NCBI RefSeq assembly: GCF_001643235.1
Contig: NZ_LQWY01000009.1
Location: 1-43,266 of the forward strand
Length of the DNA stretch: 43,266 bases
Origin: Domibacillus aminovorans
GTDB lineage: Bacteria; Bacillota; Bacilli; Bacillales; Domibacillaceae
Direction: 5' to 3'
The translations under genes were made by a program, and so were the position numbers. Below, in pieces: positions 16,797 through 25,546 of the stretch. The number at the start of each line of letters is the position of its first letter. Within the stretch, counting starts at the first letter, position 1. The notes under the pieces are model-generated. The model did not search any database. It saw only the letters and a list, made by a program, of their open reading frames with translations, and was not told the DNA's origin.

Positions 16797-17169
16797 TACT
16801 GCTCCCTGTCGATGCTCCTATAGCTATAGTAGTTGTACTGTCCTATAGTAGTTGTACTGTCCTATCGAAGCTGATCCATCTATTTATCAAAGCAAAATGC
16901 ACCTTTAATAGAATTTCTAAGCAACAAATCTGTATTATCGTGTGCTTTAAGAAATTGATAAAAAACGCCTGAAATTAGGTCCTAAGCCACAAGTTTGAAG
17001 GCGTGGTTCATCAAAATGAATAAAGAGGAACAGAGTAGAATAGAATGAAGCATAATAGAGTAGACTTCTTTCAATCTTTAAGCTTCGTGTTTACTGATCG
17101 TATAAAATAAACTGTCTATGGCCATCTTTACTATAAAAAATAATTTTTTATAAAAAGGAGCGATGATGA
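16797..17169. other. Intergenic region with a short tandem repeat
   Basis: Apart from the 19-bp duplication at 16826-16863 nothing is recognised. The segment before 17170 carries the AAAGGAG site of the RsfA-like gene. Confidence 0.4.
16826..16863. repeat. 19-bp perfect tandem duplication
   Basis: ATAGTAGTTGTACTGTCCT occurs at 16826-16844 and again at 16845-16863 without a gap. Probably a slippage product; copy number may vary between strains. Confidence 0.85.
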
Positions 17170-17799
17170 GTGAAACAGCGTCAAGATGCTTGGTCTAAAG
17201 AAGATGATCTATTGCTTGCTGAAACTGTATTACGGCATGTTCGTGAAGGAAGCACACAGCTAAATGCGTTTGAAGAAGTTGGGGACCAACTAAACAGAAC
17301 TTCTGCAGCTTGCGGTTTTCGATGGAATGCGGTCGTGCGGCAGCAATACGAGAAGGCGCTGGACTTAGCTAAAAAACAACGAAAACAACGCAATCGTCTG
17401 CTTAAGACTGAACAAAAGAAAGAAAAGGAAGAGTTATATAAGATACCAGAGCTGACTGAAACAGTAACTGCACAATCTATTCGACTTCATCAAGATCAAA
17501 CACCGCTCACAATCGACGAAGTGATTAGTTTTTTACGTAGTATGGACGCAACGTATGATATAAAAAAAGAGAATGACAAGCTGCGCAGTGAGTTAGAAGC
17601 AGTAAAAAATGAAAAGATTGTTTTGGAAAAGAAGCTATGTCATCTTGAAAAATCGGCCTTAACCATGCAAGAAGACTATGAAACAATGATGAAAATTATG
17701 AATCGCGCACGCAAACTCGTTGTATTAGATGAAGATGATTCATCACGTGCAACTTTTAAAATGGAGAGTAATGGAAATCTAGAAAAAATAGCTGAATAA
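17170..17799 (+). CDS. RsfA/YlbO-family prespore-type transcription regulator
   Basis: 209 aa. The N-terminal 60 residues ([20 protein letters not shown], then ...[20 protein letters not shown] and [20 protein letters not shown]) form a Myb/SANT-like domain shared by Bacillus RsfA and YlbO, which act in the sigma-F/sigma-G prespore programme. The C-terminal half is a coiled coil (about 135-180, [20 protein letters not shown]). The GTG at 17170 follows AAAGGAG. It implies a spore-forming host or a plasmid that modulates sporulation. Targets unknown. Confidence 0.85.
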   Translation: MKQRQDAWSKEDDLLLAETVLRHVREGSTQLNAFEEVGDQLNRTSAACGFRWNAVVRQQYEKALDLAKKQRKQRNRLLKTEQKKEKEELYKIPELTETVTAQSIRLHQDQTPLTIDEVISFLRSMDATYDIKKENDKLRSELEAVKNEKIVLEKKLCHLEKSALTMQEDYETMMKIMNRARKLVVLDEDDSSRATFKMESNGNLEKIAE

Positions 17800-18192
17800 A
17801 AGCGCTTAACAAGTGTTCATAGTAAACTCTTTTTTTCTTTCCCTGCCCTTTTTAACAACTTTTTGAAAGAAGACCCCCCATCCACAAGGAATATGAAGGG
17901 CATAGCTCGATGAGTAGGGTGGGGATGAATTTTGAGTAGGCGTTAGCCTAAATTTGTAGTACAATATATATGTATAGATTGCTCTTTGAAAACCGATTTT
18001 TTAATGTGAAATCAGGTGATTTCAATAAATGAAAGCGTTTCCAAATATAGAGATTATTGATCATTGCTCCAAGAAGTTTCAATGGAAAATAGGAGATTAT
18101 TCATAGTGATGGATAAGTCCTTGTTTTAACTAGTACAGCCAAATAAAGAATTGACAGGTGACATAGAGTAAATGTAGGAAGGAGCCAGTAAC
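17800..18192. other. Intergenic region with a cre-like box
   Basis: Contains TGAAAGCGTTTCCA at 18030-18043 and otherwise no supported feature. The IDEAL-domain gene follows with its ribosome site AGGAAGGAG. Confidence 0.4.
18030..18043 (+). promoter_or_regulatory. Cre-like box upstream of the IDEAL-domain gene
   Basis: TGAAAGCGTTTCCA fits TGWAANCGNTNWCA at 13 of 14 positions. The identical 14-mer occurs at 20460-20473 upstream of the oxoacid dehydrogenase operon. Confidence 0.5.
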
Positions 18193-18537
18193 ATGTTGAA
18201 AAATGGAGATTGGATTATTACTCAGATCGATAATTATCACGTGATTGGTTTTATTGAGAATATTTCTGTAGCACGCAATGAAGTGTTTATCACAAAAGTA
18301 GCGAATTATGTTGATGGTGTGACGCAATCGATAAAACCAACACCGAGACTATTTACCGTAGATCGTGTTGAAAAATTCAATTTAACACTTGAAAAAGAAG
18401 ATTGGGATTGTTTGATTGACCTGGCCATTCAGACCGGTGACGAGAAATGGTTCGATCAACTAGCTGAGAGAATGTTGCTCGATGTACAAGAAAAAATAAA
18501 AACACCGTCAACTCCCTCTAAACCTAATAGCTTTTGA
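18193..18537 (+). CDS. IDEAL-domain protein
   Basis: 114 aa. The first 65 residues form a beta-rich part (LKNGDWIITQIDNYHVIGFI, then ...VFITKVANYVDG and PRLFTVDRVEKFN). Residues about 73-100 (DWDCLIDLAIQTGDEKWFDQ) match the IDEAL domain, a short helical motif common in Bacillus small regulatory proteins such as YpiB. The tail is Pro/Ser/Thr-rich. The ATG at 18193 follows AGGAAGGAG. Plasmid-borne Bacillus proteins of this arrangement are common, but their function is not known to me. Confidence 0.7.
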   Translation: MLKNGDWIITQIDNYHVIGFIENISVARNEVFITKVANYVDGVTQSIKPTPRLFTVDRVEKFNLTLEKEDWDCLIDLAIQTGDEKWFDQLAERMLLDVQEKIKTPSTPSKPNSF

Positions 18538-18602
18538 AGTAAGAGCTTGTAAATGGTTTGCTAGTACATGATTCGTCATGCTCGGTTAGAAAAAATAATT
18601 AC

Positions 18603-18650
18603 AAAAAATCCGCTTTTATCAATTTTTAAGATAAAAGCGGATTTTTTATT
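18603..18650 (+). terminator. Perfect 18-bp terminator
   Basis: AAAAAATCCGCTTTTATC (18603-18620) and GATAAAAGCGGATTTTTT (18630-18647) pair fully, giving a U-rich tail. It ends the IDEAL-domain transcript. The open frame starting at 18568 runs through this hairpin, so its first 30 codons are not real. Confidence 0.9.
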
Positions 18651-18708
18651 TCTATTCTCATGCAATTTTATATGGAATACGGATCAGCTGGCCATATCAT
18701 TTATCATT

Positions 18709-18936
18709 ATGCTCGATGACTTTCTGGAAGAGCATGGTCTGTCAGTCGATATTTATGAAACTTATCAAGTGGTGGAAAAACAATGGATTGATATTTTCCA
18801 AAATTCATCTGCTTACTATAGTGAATAGTACAAAGAGGTAGAAGAACACTACTCAGATACTAAGTGGAAAGAGAATGTTCGTGAATGGGCATCCACTAAT
18901 CTATTTAATCAATCAGAAGCATCTTATATTTTGTAA
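18709..18936 (+). pseudogene. Unknown protein, 5' end missing, interrupted by TAG
   Basis: A coding-like frame reads MLDDFLEEHGLSVDIYETYQ, then VVEKQWIDIFQNSSAYYSE up to a TAG at 18826-18828, and continues in the same frame YKEVEEHYSDTKWKENVREW, then ASTNLFNQSEASYIL and TAA at 18934-18936. The composition before and after the stop is alike (acidic, aromatic-rich helices), which argues that the TAG is a later mutation. No start with a ribosome site is seen; it is probably truncated by the rearrangement that placed the terminator at 18603. Family not recognised. Confidence 0.45.
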
Positions 18937-18959
18937 GGTATGTGCAAGTCATAGAAAAC

Positions 18960-19007
18960 AAAAACAGTCTGATCGTCGAAAATTAACGGATCAGATTGTT
19001 TTTTTAA
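18960..19007. terminator. Bidirectional terminator
   Basis: AACAGTCTGATC (18963-18974) pairs with GATCAGATTGTT (18989-19000), 11 of 12, with T runs on both strands. It ends the minus-strand gene at 19018 and the plus-strand remnant. Confidence 0.8.
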
Positions 19008-19017
19008 GGGAACTTGC

Positions 19018-19368
19018 TCAATCGTTTTTTCCCACATTAATACTTCGTTGATTATCTGCCGTCAAGGGTTTCATATCAGGACCCAACCCGACATCGGAAA
19101 TCACGCTCTTTCGTGTTCTCTCTTTGCTTGCCTCATCAGCATAAGCGTGCATCGAGCTTACATAAGTGGATGGGCCAAGTAAGCCAAGCAGCGTATCACG
19201 CTCTTTCATCCATTCTCGGAGAAGATGGGCAATCTCACTCTCCTTCACCTCACCGGCAAGTATCATCCGCTGGGCGTTTGCCAGTACTTTCTCATACGTC
19301 TGAATCGCGCCGTAAATAAATTTGTCGGACTTTCCTTCCAATTTTAAATACTTCTTGTCCTTTTTCAT
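19018..19368 (-). CDS. Hypothetical helical protein
   Basis: 116 aa, not recognised. It has a basic N-terminus, then amphipathic helices (FIYGAIQTYEKVLANAQRMI and ESEIAHLLREWMKERDTLLG), then a polar, probably unstructured C-terminus. There are no cysteines, no membrane segment and no catalytic motif. GAGGTG lies eight bases before ATG 19368 and a good terminator follows, so it is likely expressed. Confidence 0.6.
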   Translation of the reverse strand: MKKDKKYLKLEGKSDKFIYGAIQTYEKVLANAQRMILAGEVKESEIAHLLREWMKERDTLLGLLGPSTYVSSMHAYADEASKERTRKSVISDVGLGPDMKPLTADNQRSINVGKND

Positions 19369-19573
19369 CTGTGAGCACCTCTTTTTTGTAGAGTGGAAAA
19401 GAAATAAATCGCCCCGTAAGCTGAAGGCTTTTATCTTTTGGTATAATACTGCCGTTTATTTATAAGTCAGCACGGGTTTAAAAGTGCCTTAGTTAGATTA
19501 TGGCCATAAATCAAGCAAATCTTACAATTTAAACAGATATATGTCGGAATTTGATGATCGATAATTCTTTATT

Positions 19574-19587
19574 TGTAAGCGCTTTCC
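19574..19587 (+). promoter_or_regulatory. Cre-like box
   Basis: TGTAAGCGCTTTCC fits the CcpA consensus at 13 of 14 positions. It lies about 260 bases upstream of the small gene at 19847. Confidence 0.35.
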
Positions 19588-19740
19588 GTTTATAATAATA
19601 GTGGGTTGGATGGCACGTGTGGCCGTCACGGTATCGAGCGTAGGCGGGGCTCATACTATGTTATTAGGTAGACCAGTGATGTTCTGATTTCTATTTCAGT
19701 AGTAAGATTTGTTTGTTCAGCTACTGGCGGAAAGAGTTCG

Positions 19741-19787
19741 TCCATCTTCACATATTCTATCGAGCGATTAGAACATGTGAAGATGGA
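19741..19787. repeat. Long hairpin upstream of the small Cys-rich gene
   Basis: TCCATCTTCACAT (19741-19753) and ATGTGAAGATGGA (19775-19787) pair perfectly, and pairing continues inside with TTCTA/TAGAA after one mismatch, leaving a 9-base loop. No T tail, so it may be a leader-RNA structure or an operator. Confidence 0.6.
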
Positions 19788-19846
19788 TGAGCGCTCCATA
19801 GACACTTAATAAGCATATAAAATATTTTTAAAAAGGAGCAAACAAA

Positions 19847-20041
19847 ATGAATATTAAAGATGGTTTAATATGTTCTACTTGTAGAAAGCGGATTTTAGAA
19901 AAAGATTTGGTCGCTTGGACTGAGAAAAACGATGTTGTGCACCTCATATGTGATACCATCCAAATAAGAGAAGGTGTAAAATTTATGGGGCGAGCAGAAA
20001 AGCTAAAAGAACAAATCGCCTTACATGAGAATATCGCATAA
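19847..20041 (+). CDS. Small putative zinc-binding protein
   Basis: 64 aa. It has a CSTCRKR cysteine pair at residues 9-12 and a His-x2-Cys (HLIC) at about 32-35, a spacing that could bind one zinc ion. The C-terminus is a charged helix (GRAEKLKEQIALHENIA). No family recognised with confidence. AAAAAGGAG precedes the ATG and a terminator follows at once, so it is a compact independent unit. Confidence 0.6.
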   Translation: MNIKDGLICSTCRKRILEKDLVAWTEKNDVVHLICDTIQIREGVKFMGRAEKLKEQIALHENIA

Positions 20042-20046
20042 TCATA

Positions 20047-20073
20047 AAAACTCCCTTGAGGAGCTTTTTTTAT
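20047..20073 (+). terminator. Short terminator after the 64-aa gene
   Basis: AACTCC pairs with GGAGCTT (one bulge) and is followed by TTTTTTTATTT. Confidence 0.7.
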
Positions 20074-20824
20074 TTACTAAAAAAGAACAATTATGGTCTT
20101 TCTTTGACCCTTTCCCAGTGCCCAATTATGTAAAATAAGCAAAAAAGCGATATAGCGGTTATCAATGTTCTTGTCACGGAATAAATTAATGACAAAGAGT
20201 TAATAAGAGAACAAATCGAATGATTAAAAGTACGCTGCCGAGCGCTTTCAATGATCAAGTACGGATGGAAACGAAATAGAATTTCAAAAAAAGAAAACTA
20301 ACTTTGAAAAAAATGTCTATTCTAGAAAGCTTCAAATGACCATGAACTTTTTGAAATAAAAAGATATTCCAATACTAACTGAATGGATAAAATTTTCGTA
20401 GCTCCTGGATACAGCTGCAAAGAGGGCGACATTCCGTATGGGCGAGCAATCCATAAAAATGAAAGCGTTTCCATAAAAGATTGTTATTGTTGTTAGCGGA
20501 ATTGAGTGTGTTTTATTTTTAAGTAATTTAAGAGACAACGTACAGATAGGGAGGTTGCTGATTGGACTTCACCGTTTAAGGCGGAGAAATTTCTATTTAA
20601 GCAATTGGAAAAGTATTCATCTAAGGGGAAAACTTGTCGTCGATAAATAGACAAATGATGTACTAGTTATTCATATAATCACAGAAGGCGCACTTCATGG
20701 AGAGTGACTAAAATGATTCATTCACAATCTTCCTTATCAGAAATGTTCGGGGAAGATGGACTTTCGTTGAAAAAGTCGTTATTCATTCATAAATCCTCAC
20801 ATTAAAAACGCGGGAGGTCTTAGT
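20074..20824. other. Leader region of the oxoacid dehydrogenase operon
   Basis: No supported gene in 750 bases. It holds a cre-like box at 20460-20473 and a possible weaker one near 20243 (GAGCGCTTTCAA). I looked for a sigma-54 promoter (GG, 10-base gap, GC) as used by Bacillus subtilis bkd and found none. Confidence 0.45.
20460..20473 (+). promoter_or_regulatory. Cre-like box upstream of the bkd-type operon
   Basis: TGAAAGCGTTTCCA, identical to 18030-18043, lies about 350 bases before the E1 alpha start. It suggests carbon catabolite control of the cluster through CcpA. Confidence 0.5.
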
Positions 20825-21838
20825 ATGGGAGACTCACGTACTAGTCAAGTCGAAAACAAGCATAAAAAACTTGGGCTGTCAGATGAGCAAGTTCTAAGCA
20901 TGTATCAAGATATGCTTTTGGTACGAAAAATTGATGAACGGACGTGGATTTTAAATCGAGCTGGAAAGATTCCTTTTGTACTTTCTTGTCAAGGACAGGA
21001 AGCAGCACAAATTGGAGCAGCCTATGCCCTCGATAAAAACAAAGACTACTTATGCCCCTATTACCGTGACGCGGGCGTTGTCATTGTCTTTGGAATGACG
21101 GCAAAGGATTTAATGCTTAGTTCGTTTGCTAGAGCAGAAGATCCAAATAGCGGCGGCCGTCAAATGCCAGGGCATTTTGGTGGAAAAAAATACCGGATTT
21201 TATCGGGGTCAAGTCCAGTAACGACCCAAGTTCCACATGCAGTCGGTCTGGCTCTGGCAGGAAGGTTAGAAGGAAAAGACCTTGTAACTTTCGTTTCTTT
21301 TGGAGAAGGATCAAGCAATCAAGGGGACTTTCATGAAGGGGCCAATTTTGCCGGTGTCCACAAGCTTCCTGTTATCTTTTTCTGCGAAAACAATAAATAT
21401 GCGATTTCAGTGCCTTACTCAAAACAAGTCGCATGTAACAGCATCGCTGATCGAGCTTTAGGTTATGGTTTCCCCGGCATCAGTGTAGATGGAAGTGACG
21501 TTCTTGAAGTATACAAAGTGACAAAAGAGGCAGCCGATAGAGCAAGAAGAGGTGAAGGAGCTACGTTGATTGAGGCTCGTTGCTTTCGCTATATGCCGCA
21601 CTCCTCAGATGACGATGACCGGACATACCGACCAGAAGGAGAAGTGGCTGAAGAGAAGAAGCAAGATCCCATTCACCAATTCAATCATTACTTAAAAGAG
21701 GTTGGCGTGTTAAACGAAGAAAAAGAAAAAGAGATTCTCGAATGGGTAACCAAAGAAATCGATGAAGCGACTGAATATGCTGAAAACGCACCGTCTCCAG
21801 CACCAGAAGATACATTAAAGCACATATATGCAGAATAG
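20825..21838 (+). CDS. bkdAA: 2-oxoacid dehydrogenase E1 alpha subunit (branched-chain type)
   Basis: 337 aa. The thiamine-diphosphate subunit that decarboxylates branched-chain 2-oxoacids together with E1 beta. The ThDP motif runs from GEGSSNQGDFHEGANF to VIFFCENNKYAIS. RYMPHSSDDDDRTYR corresponds to the conserved active-site loop (phosphorylation loop in the mammalian enzyme). The Q-containing LSCQGQEAAQIGAAYAL segment is typical of branched-chain E1 rather than pyruvate E1. GGGAGG precedes ATG 20825. First gene of a tight E1 alpha-E1 beta-E2 operon (12-base gap to the next). Confidence 0.9.
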   Translation: MGDSRTSQVENKHKKLGLSDEQVLSMYQDMLLVRKIDERTWILNRAGKIPFVLSCQGQEAAQIGAAYALDKNKDYLCPYYRDAGVVIVFGMTAKDLMLSSFARAEDPNSGGRQMPGHFGGKKYRILSGSSPVTTQVPHAVGLALAGRLEGKDLVTFVSFGEGSSNQGDFHEGANFAGVHKLPVIFFCENNKYAISVPYSKQVACNSIADRALGYGFPGISVDGSDVLEVYKVTKEAADRARRGEGATLIEARCFRYMPHSSDDDDRTYRPEGEVAEEKKQDPIHQFNHYLKEVGVLNEEKEKEILEWVTKEIDEATEYAENAPSPAPEDTLKHIYAE

Positions 21839-21850
21839 GAGGCATAACCA

Positions 21851-22834
21851 ATGACAATCATTACTTATATTGAGGCCATCAATCAGGCCATGCGTGAAGA
21901 GATGGCACGTGACCAAAAAGTCTTTGTACTGGGAGAAGATGTTGGATTAAAAGGAGGCGTCTTTAAGGCAACACAGGGTCTGTATGAAGAGTTTGGAGAA
22001 GCACGAGTCATGGACACACCCCTTGCCGAATCAGCGATTGCCGGTGTAGCAATAGGCGCAGCAGCATATGGATTGAGGCCGATCGCTGAAATGCAGTTTG
22101 CCGATTTTATTATGCCGGCCGTCAATCAAATTGTCAGTGAAGCCGCCAAAATGAGATACCGTTCGAACGGAGACTGGAACTGTCCGCTCGTGATTCGTGC
22201 TCCCTATGGTGGAGGCGTTCACGGGGGGCTTTATCATTCCCAATGCGTTGAAGCGATGTTTTGTAATATTCCAGGTTTAAAAGTCGTCACACCGTCAACA
22301 CCCTATGATGCAAAAGGATTATTGATATCAGCTATTCGTGATGAAGATCCTGTCTTGTTTTTTGAACATAAACGTTGTTACCGGTTCATTAAAGGAGAAG
22401 TACCAGACATAGAATACACTGTTCCAATCGGAAAGGCGGATGTGAAAAGAGAGGGCGAGGACATTACAGTCATTACGTACGGACTCACGTTGCACTTTGC
22501 TCTACAAGCCGCCGATAAATTGGAGAAAGACGGGTACAGTGCCCATATTTTAGATTTGCGAACTCTTTATCCACTGGATAAAGAATCGATTGTGCAAGCG
22601 GCCCGCAAAACGGGCAAAGTTTTAATCGTTCATGAAGATAACAAAGAAGGCGGTGTTGGAGGAGAAGTAGCGGGTATTATTGCGGAAGAGTGTTTATATG
22701 AGCTTGATGCACCTGTGAAGCGACTTTGCGGTCCTGATGTCCCGGCTACTCCTTATAACGGAGTAATGGAAAAATTCTTCATGCTAAATCCGGATAAAGT
22801 ATACAAGGCAATGGCAGAATTAGCCGCATTTTAA
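21851..22834 (+). CDS. bkdAB: 2-oxoacid dehydrogenase E1 beta subunit (branched-chain type)
   Basis: 327 aa, normal length. The partner of E1 alpha that completes the ThDP site and provides the E2-binding surface. Family marks: VFVLGEDVGLKGGVFKATQG, DTPLAESAIAGVAIGAAAYG and the conserved YGGGVHGGLYHSQ with two active-site histidines. The C-terminal domain has VLIVHEDNKEGGVGGEV. AGGAGG lies just before ATG 21851, inside the end of the previous gene region, showing one transcript. Confidence 0.92.
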   Translation: MTIITYIEAINQAMREEMARDQKVFVLGEDVGLKGGVFKATQGLYEEFGEARVMDTPLAESAIAGVAIGAAAYGLRPIAEMQFADFIMPAVNQIVSEAAKMRYRSNGDWNCPLVIRAPYGGGVHGGLYHSQCVEAMFCNIPGLKVVTPSTPYDAKGLLISAIRDEDPVLFFEHKRCYRFIKGEVPDIEYTVPIGKADVKREGEDITVITYGLTLHFALQAADKLEKDGYSAHILDLRTLYPLDKESIVQAARKTGKVLIVHEDNKEGGVGGEVAGIIAEECLYELDAPVKRLCGPDVPATPYNGVMEKFFMLNPDKVYKAMAELAAF

Positions 22835-22856
22835 ATAGATTGAGGTGGGGATCATA

Positions 22857-24125
22857 GTGGAGAAGTTAATCATGCCCCAGCTTGGGGAAAGTGTAACGGA
22901 AGGCACTGTGTCCAAATGGTTAGTTAGTATAGGAGATACTATTAAAAAATATGAACCGGTTTGTGAAGTGACGACTGACAAAGTGACGGCAGAAGTGCCC
23001 TCCTCTTTTAACGGAACCATTTTGGAAATTGTAGCAGAAGAGGGTGAGACCATTCCAGTAGGGGGATTAATTTGTTACATTCTTTCTGAAGATGCAGGCA
23101 GTACACTTAAGGCACCTGCACCTGACTCCGTCCAACAAACTGAACATTCAAGTCATTTGGCTATTCCTATGGATGACAAACAACGCTATTCACCTGCCGT
23201 TTTGAGGCTGGCACAAGAACATAATGTAGACCTTTCTACTATCAATGGAACGGGAAATGGCGGACGTATTACTAGAAAAGACATCTTGCACGCAGTGACA
23301 ATCAAACAGCAAACAGTGGCTCCAGCTGTTCCAGAACCCTCCAATATTCCTTTCTCAAAACCAATAGTTAATGAAAAGAAGAAACGAACAGGAGAAACAC
23401 ATATAGAAAAAGAACTCCAACAGTATAAAGAAGACCAAAGGGTTCCAATTACGGCCATTCGAAAAGCGATTGCTAGACGTATGGTAACAAGTAAACATGA
23501 AGCCCCGCATGCATGGTTCACGATCGAATGTGATGTGACAAATCTTGTCCGCTATCGTAATCAGGTAAAAGATGAATTTAAGCAAAAAGAAAACATGAAC
23601 CTTACCTACTTACCTTTTTTTATTAAGTCAGTAGTCGAATCGTTAAAAGAATTCCCCATTCTCAATTCACAATGGACCGATGAAGAAATTATCATCAAAA
23701 AAGCGATCAATATCTCAATCGCTGTTGCAACAGATCGTGCGCTATTTGTCCCAGTTATCAAAGATGCCGATCACAAAAGCATTTTTGGTCTCGGAAAAGA
23801 AGTCGATAAAATGGCGAAGAAAACGCGAGATGGGAAGTTAACAGTGGAAGATATGTCTGGCGGTACGTTTACTGTTAACAATACAGGCTCTTTCGGCTCC
23901 GTGCTATCTAACCCGATTATAAACCATCCACAAGCAGCTATTTTAAGCATTGAAGCGATTGTAAAACGTCCAGTTGTTATCAATGATATGATCGCCATCC
24001 GGGATATGATGAACATTTGTCTATCCTTTGATCATCGGATTATAGATGGATTGGTTAGTGGGCGTTTTCTTCGAGCGGTTAAAAACAAAATTGAAGCTTA
24101 CGGTTCTGAAACAACTATTTATTAA
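22857..24125 (+). CDS. bkdB: Dihydrolipoamide acyltransferase E2 (branched-chain type)
   Basis: 422 aa. It has one lipoyl domain (1-76) with the lipoylated Lys42 in EVTTDKVTAEVPS. The peripheral subunit-binding domain is at about 110-150 (YSPAVLRLAQEHNVDLSTIN, then GTGNGGRITRKDIL). The catalytic domain is at about 190-422, with the acyltransferase motif FDHRIIDG (His393, Asp397). I choose GTG 22857 because GAGGTGGGG is well spaced; the frame is open from GTG 22845, but that codon overlaps the ribosome site. It transfers acyl groups from E1 to CoA. No E3 (lpd) gene is found in the window. A terminator follows at 24194. Confidence 0.93.
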   Translation: MEKLIMPQLGESVTEGTVSKWLVSIGDTIKKYEPVCEVTTDKVTAEVPSSFNGTILEIVAEEGETIPVGGLICYILSEDAGSTLKAPAPDSVQQTEHSSHLAIPMDDKQRYSPAVLRLAQEHNVDLSTINGTGNGGRITRKDILHAVTIKQQTVAPAVPEPSNIPFSKPIVNEKKKRTGETHIEKELQQYKEDQRVPITAIRKAIARRMVTSKHEAPHAWFTIECDVTNLVRYRNQVKDEFKQKENMNLTYLPFFIKSVVESLKEFPILNSQWTDEEIIIKKAINISIAVATDRALFVPVIKDADHKSIFGLGKEVDKMAKKTRDGKLTVEDMSGGTFTVNNTGSFGSVLSNPIINHPQAAILSIEAIVKRPVVINDMIAIRDMMNICLSFDHRIIDGLVSGRFLRAVKNKIEAYGSETTIY

Positions 24126-24193
24126 CTACCCCATGTCTTTTATTTACTCTTATTCCATAATCATTATAAAAATAATTTTTTGATACTCTTAAA

Positions 24194-24230
24194 AAAGGAT
24201 AAAAACTAACTTTTTTTTATCCTTTCTCTC
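24194..24230 (+). terminator. Terminator after E2
   Basis: AAAGGATAAAA (24194-24204) and TTTTATCCTTT (24215-24225) pair perfectly; the tail is T/C-rich. It separates the E1-E2 operon from the acyl-CoA dehydrogenase gene, which probably has its own promoter. Confidence 0.65.
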
Positions 24231-24374
24231 TCTCTTAGATTAAAAACTATTCATGTTTTGTAGGGTCTACGTCTACATAAAAATTTAAAGGTGAAATTGA
24301 GGTTTTTGAAAAAAGGAAACGTAAAGAATGGCCATTCATGTATATTTGACAAAATAAAAAGGTGGGGAAATACA

Positions 24375-25517
24375 ATGAATTTTCAAGTATCAGAAGAGCA
24401 CGAAATGATCCGAAAGATGGTACGGGATTTTGCAAAAAAGGAGGTAGCACCAACAGCGGATGAACGGGATGAAGAAGAGCGCTTTGATATGGAGATTTTT
24501 CGTCAGATGGCGGAGCTTGGTTTAACGGGTATTCCTTGGCCTGAAGAGTATGGAGGTATTGGCAGTGATTATATCTCTTACTGCATAGCAGTGGAAGAAT
24601 TGTCCCGTGTGTGCGCCTCAACAGGGGTAACACTCTCCGCACATACTTCATTAGCAGGATGGCCTGTTTTCAAATTTGGAACAGAGGAACAAAAACAAAA
24701 ATATTTAAAACCGATGGCACAAGGAGAAAAAATCGGTGCCTACGGATTAACTGAACCTGGTTCAGGTTCAGATGCAGGTGGTATGAAAACAACCGCCCGA
24801 TTAGAGGGTGACGATTATATCTTAAATGGATCCAAAATCTTTATTACAAATGGCGGTATTGCGGATACGTATATTGTTTTTGCTTTGACAGATCCTTCCT
24901 CTGGAAAATATGGTATAACCTCTTTTATCGTCGAAAAAGATTTTCCTGGCTTTTCTGTCGGAAAAAAAGAAAGGAAACTGGGTATTCGCTCCTCCCCAAC
25001 GACAGAGATTATATTTGAAGATTGCCGTGTCCCTAAAGAAAATATTTTAGGCAAAGAAGGAGAAGGATTCAAAATAGCTATGATGACACTTGATGGTGGA
25101 CGAAACGGCATTGCGGCTCAAGCTGTCGGAATTGCCCAAGGCGCAATGGATACCGCCATTTGGTATGCAAAAGAACGTAAGCAATTTGGCAAGTCTATTG
25201 CTGTAAATCAAGGTATTTCTTTTAAGCTGGCTGATATGGCAATAGCAATTGAAGCTTCCCGCCTTTTAACCTATCAAGCTGCGTGGCTGGAATCTAATGG
25301 TTTGCCGTATGGAAAAGCGTCTGCTATGTCAAAGCTGTTGGCTGGTGATACAGCGATGAAAGTAACAACAGAAGCGGTTCAAATATTGGGCGGTTACGGT
25401 TATACAAAAGATTATCCAGTAGAGCGCTATATGCGTGATGCAAAGATCACACAAATTTATGAAGGTACACAAGAAATCCAACGATTGGTGATTGCAGGGT
25501 ATCTTATAAAGGACTAA
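24375..25517 (+). CDS. Acyl-CoA dehydrogenase (short/branched chain)
   Basis: 380 aa FAD flavoenzyme that introduces the alpha-beta double bond in acyl-CoA. Marks: [20 protein letters not shown] (flavin binding), [37 protein letters not shown] and the catalytic base Glu363 in [12 protein letters not shown]. Start ATG 24375 follows AAAGGTGGGG; the frame is open from 24291 but lacks a ribosome site there. Together with IcmF it probably acts on isobutyryl-, 2-methylbutyryl- or butyryl-CoA. The family alone does not give the chain length. The mutase follows 29 bases downstream. Confidence 0.92.
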   Translation: MNFQVSEEHEMIRKMVRDFAKKEVAPTADERDEEERFDMEIFRQMAELGLTGIPWPEEYGGIGSDYISYCIAVEELSRVCASTGVTLSAHTSLAGWPVFKFGTEEQKQKYLKPMAQGEKIGAYGLTEPGSGSDAGGMKTTARLEGDDYILNGSKIFITNGGIADTYIVFALTDPSSGKYGITSFIVEKDFPGFSVGKKERKLGIRSSPTTEIIFEDCRVPKENILGKEGEGFKIAMMTLDGGRNGIAAQAVGIAQGAMDTAIWYAKERKQFGKSIAVNQGISFKLADMAIAIEASRLLTYQAAWLESNGLPYGKASAMSKLLAGDTAMKVTTEAVQILGGYGYTKDYPVERYMRDAKITQIYEGTQEIQRLVIAGYLIKD

Positions 25518-25546
25518 TAAAAGGATGAAGTGAGGCGAGATAGCGT

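Larger units (their letters stand above)
19369..19846. other. Intergenic region with a cre-like box and a long hairpin
   Basis: Holds TGTAAGCGCTTTCC (19574-19587) and the inverted repeat 19741-19787. A stretch at about 19600-19660 is GC-richer than its surroundings, without an open frame. Confidence 0.4.

Noticed and set aside
18568-18708. N-terminal part of the open frame that runs through a terminator
   Set aside because: Its codons coincide with the perfect 18-bp terminator stem, so it is not a real coding start.
20074-20824. Sigma-54 (-24/-12) promoter for the bkd-type operon
   Set aside because: Searched for GG and GC with correct spacing as in Bacillus subtilis bkd; the nearest candidate (TGGCAC near 19610) has the wrong spacing and distance.
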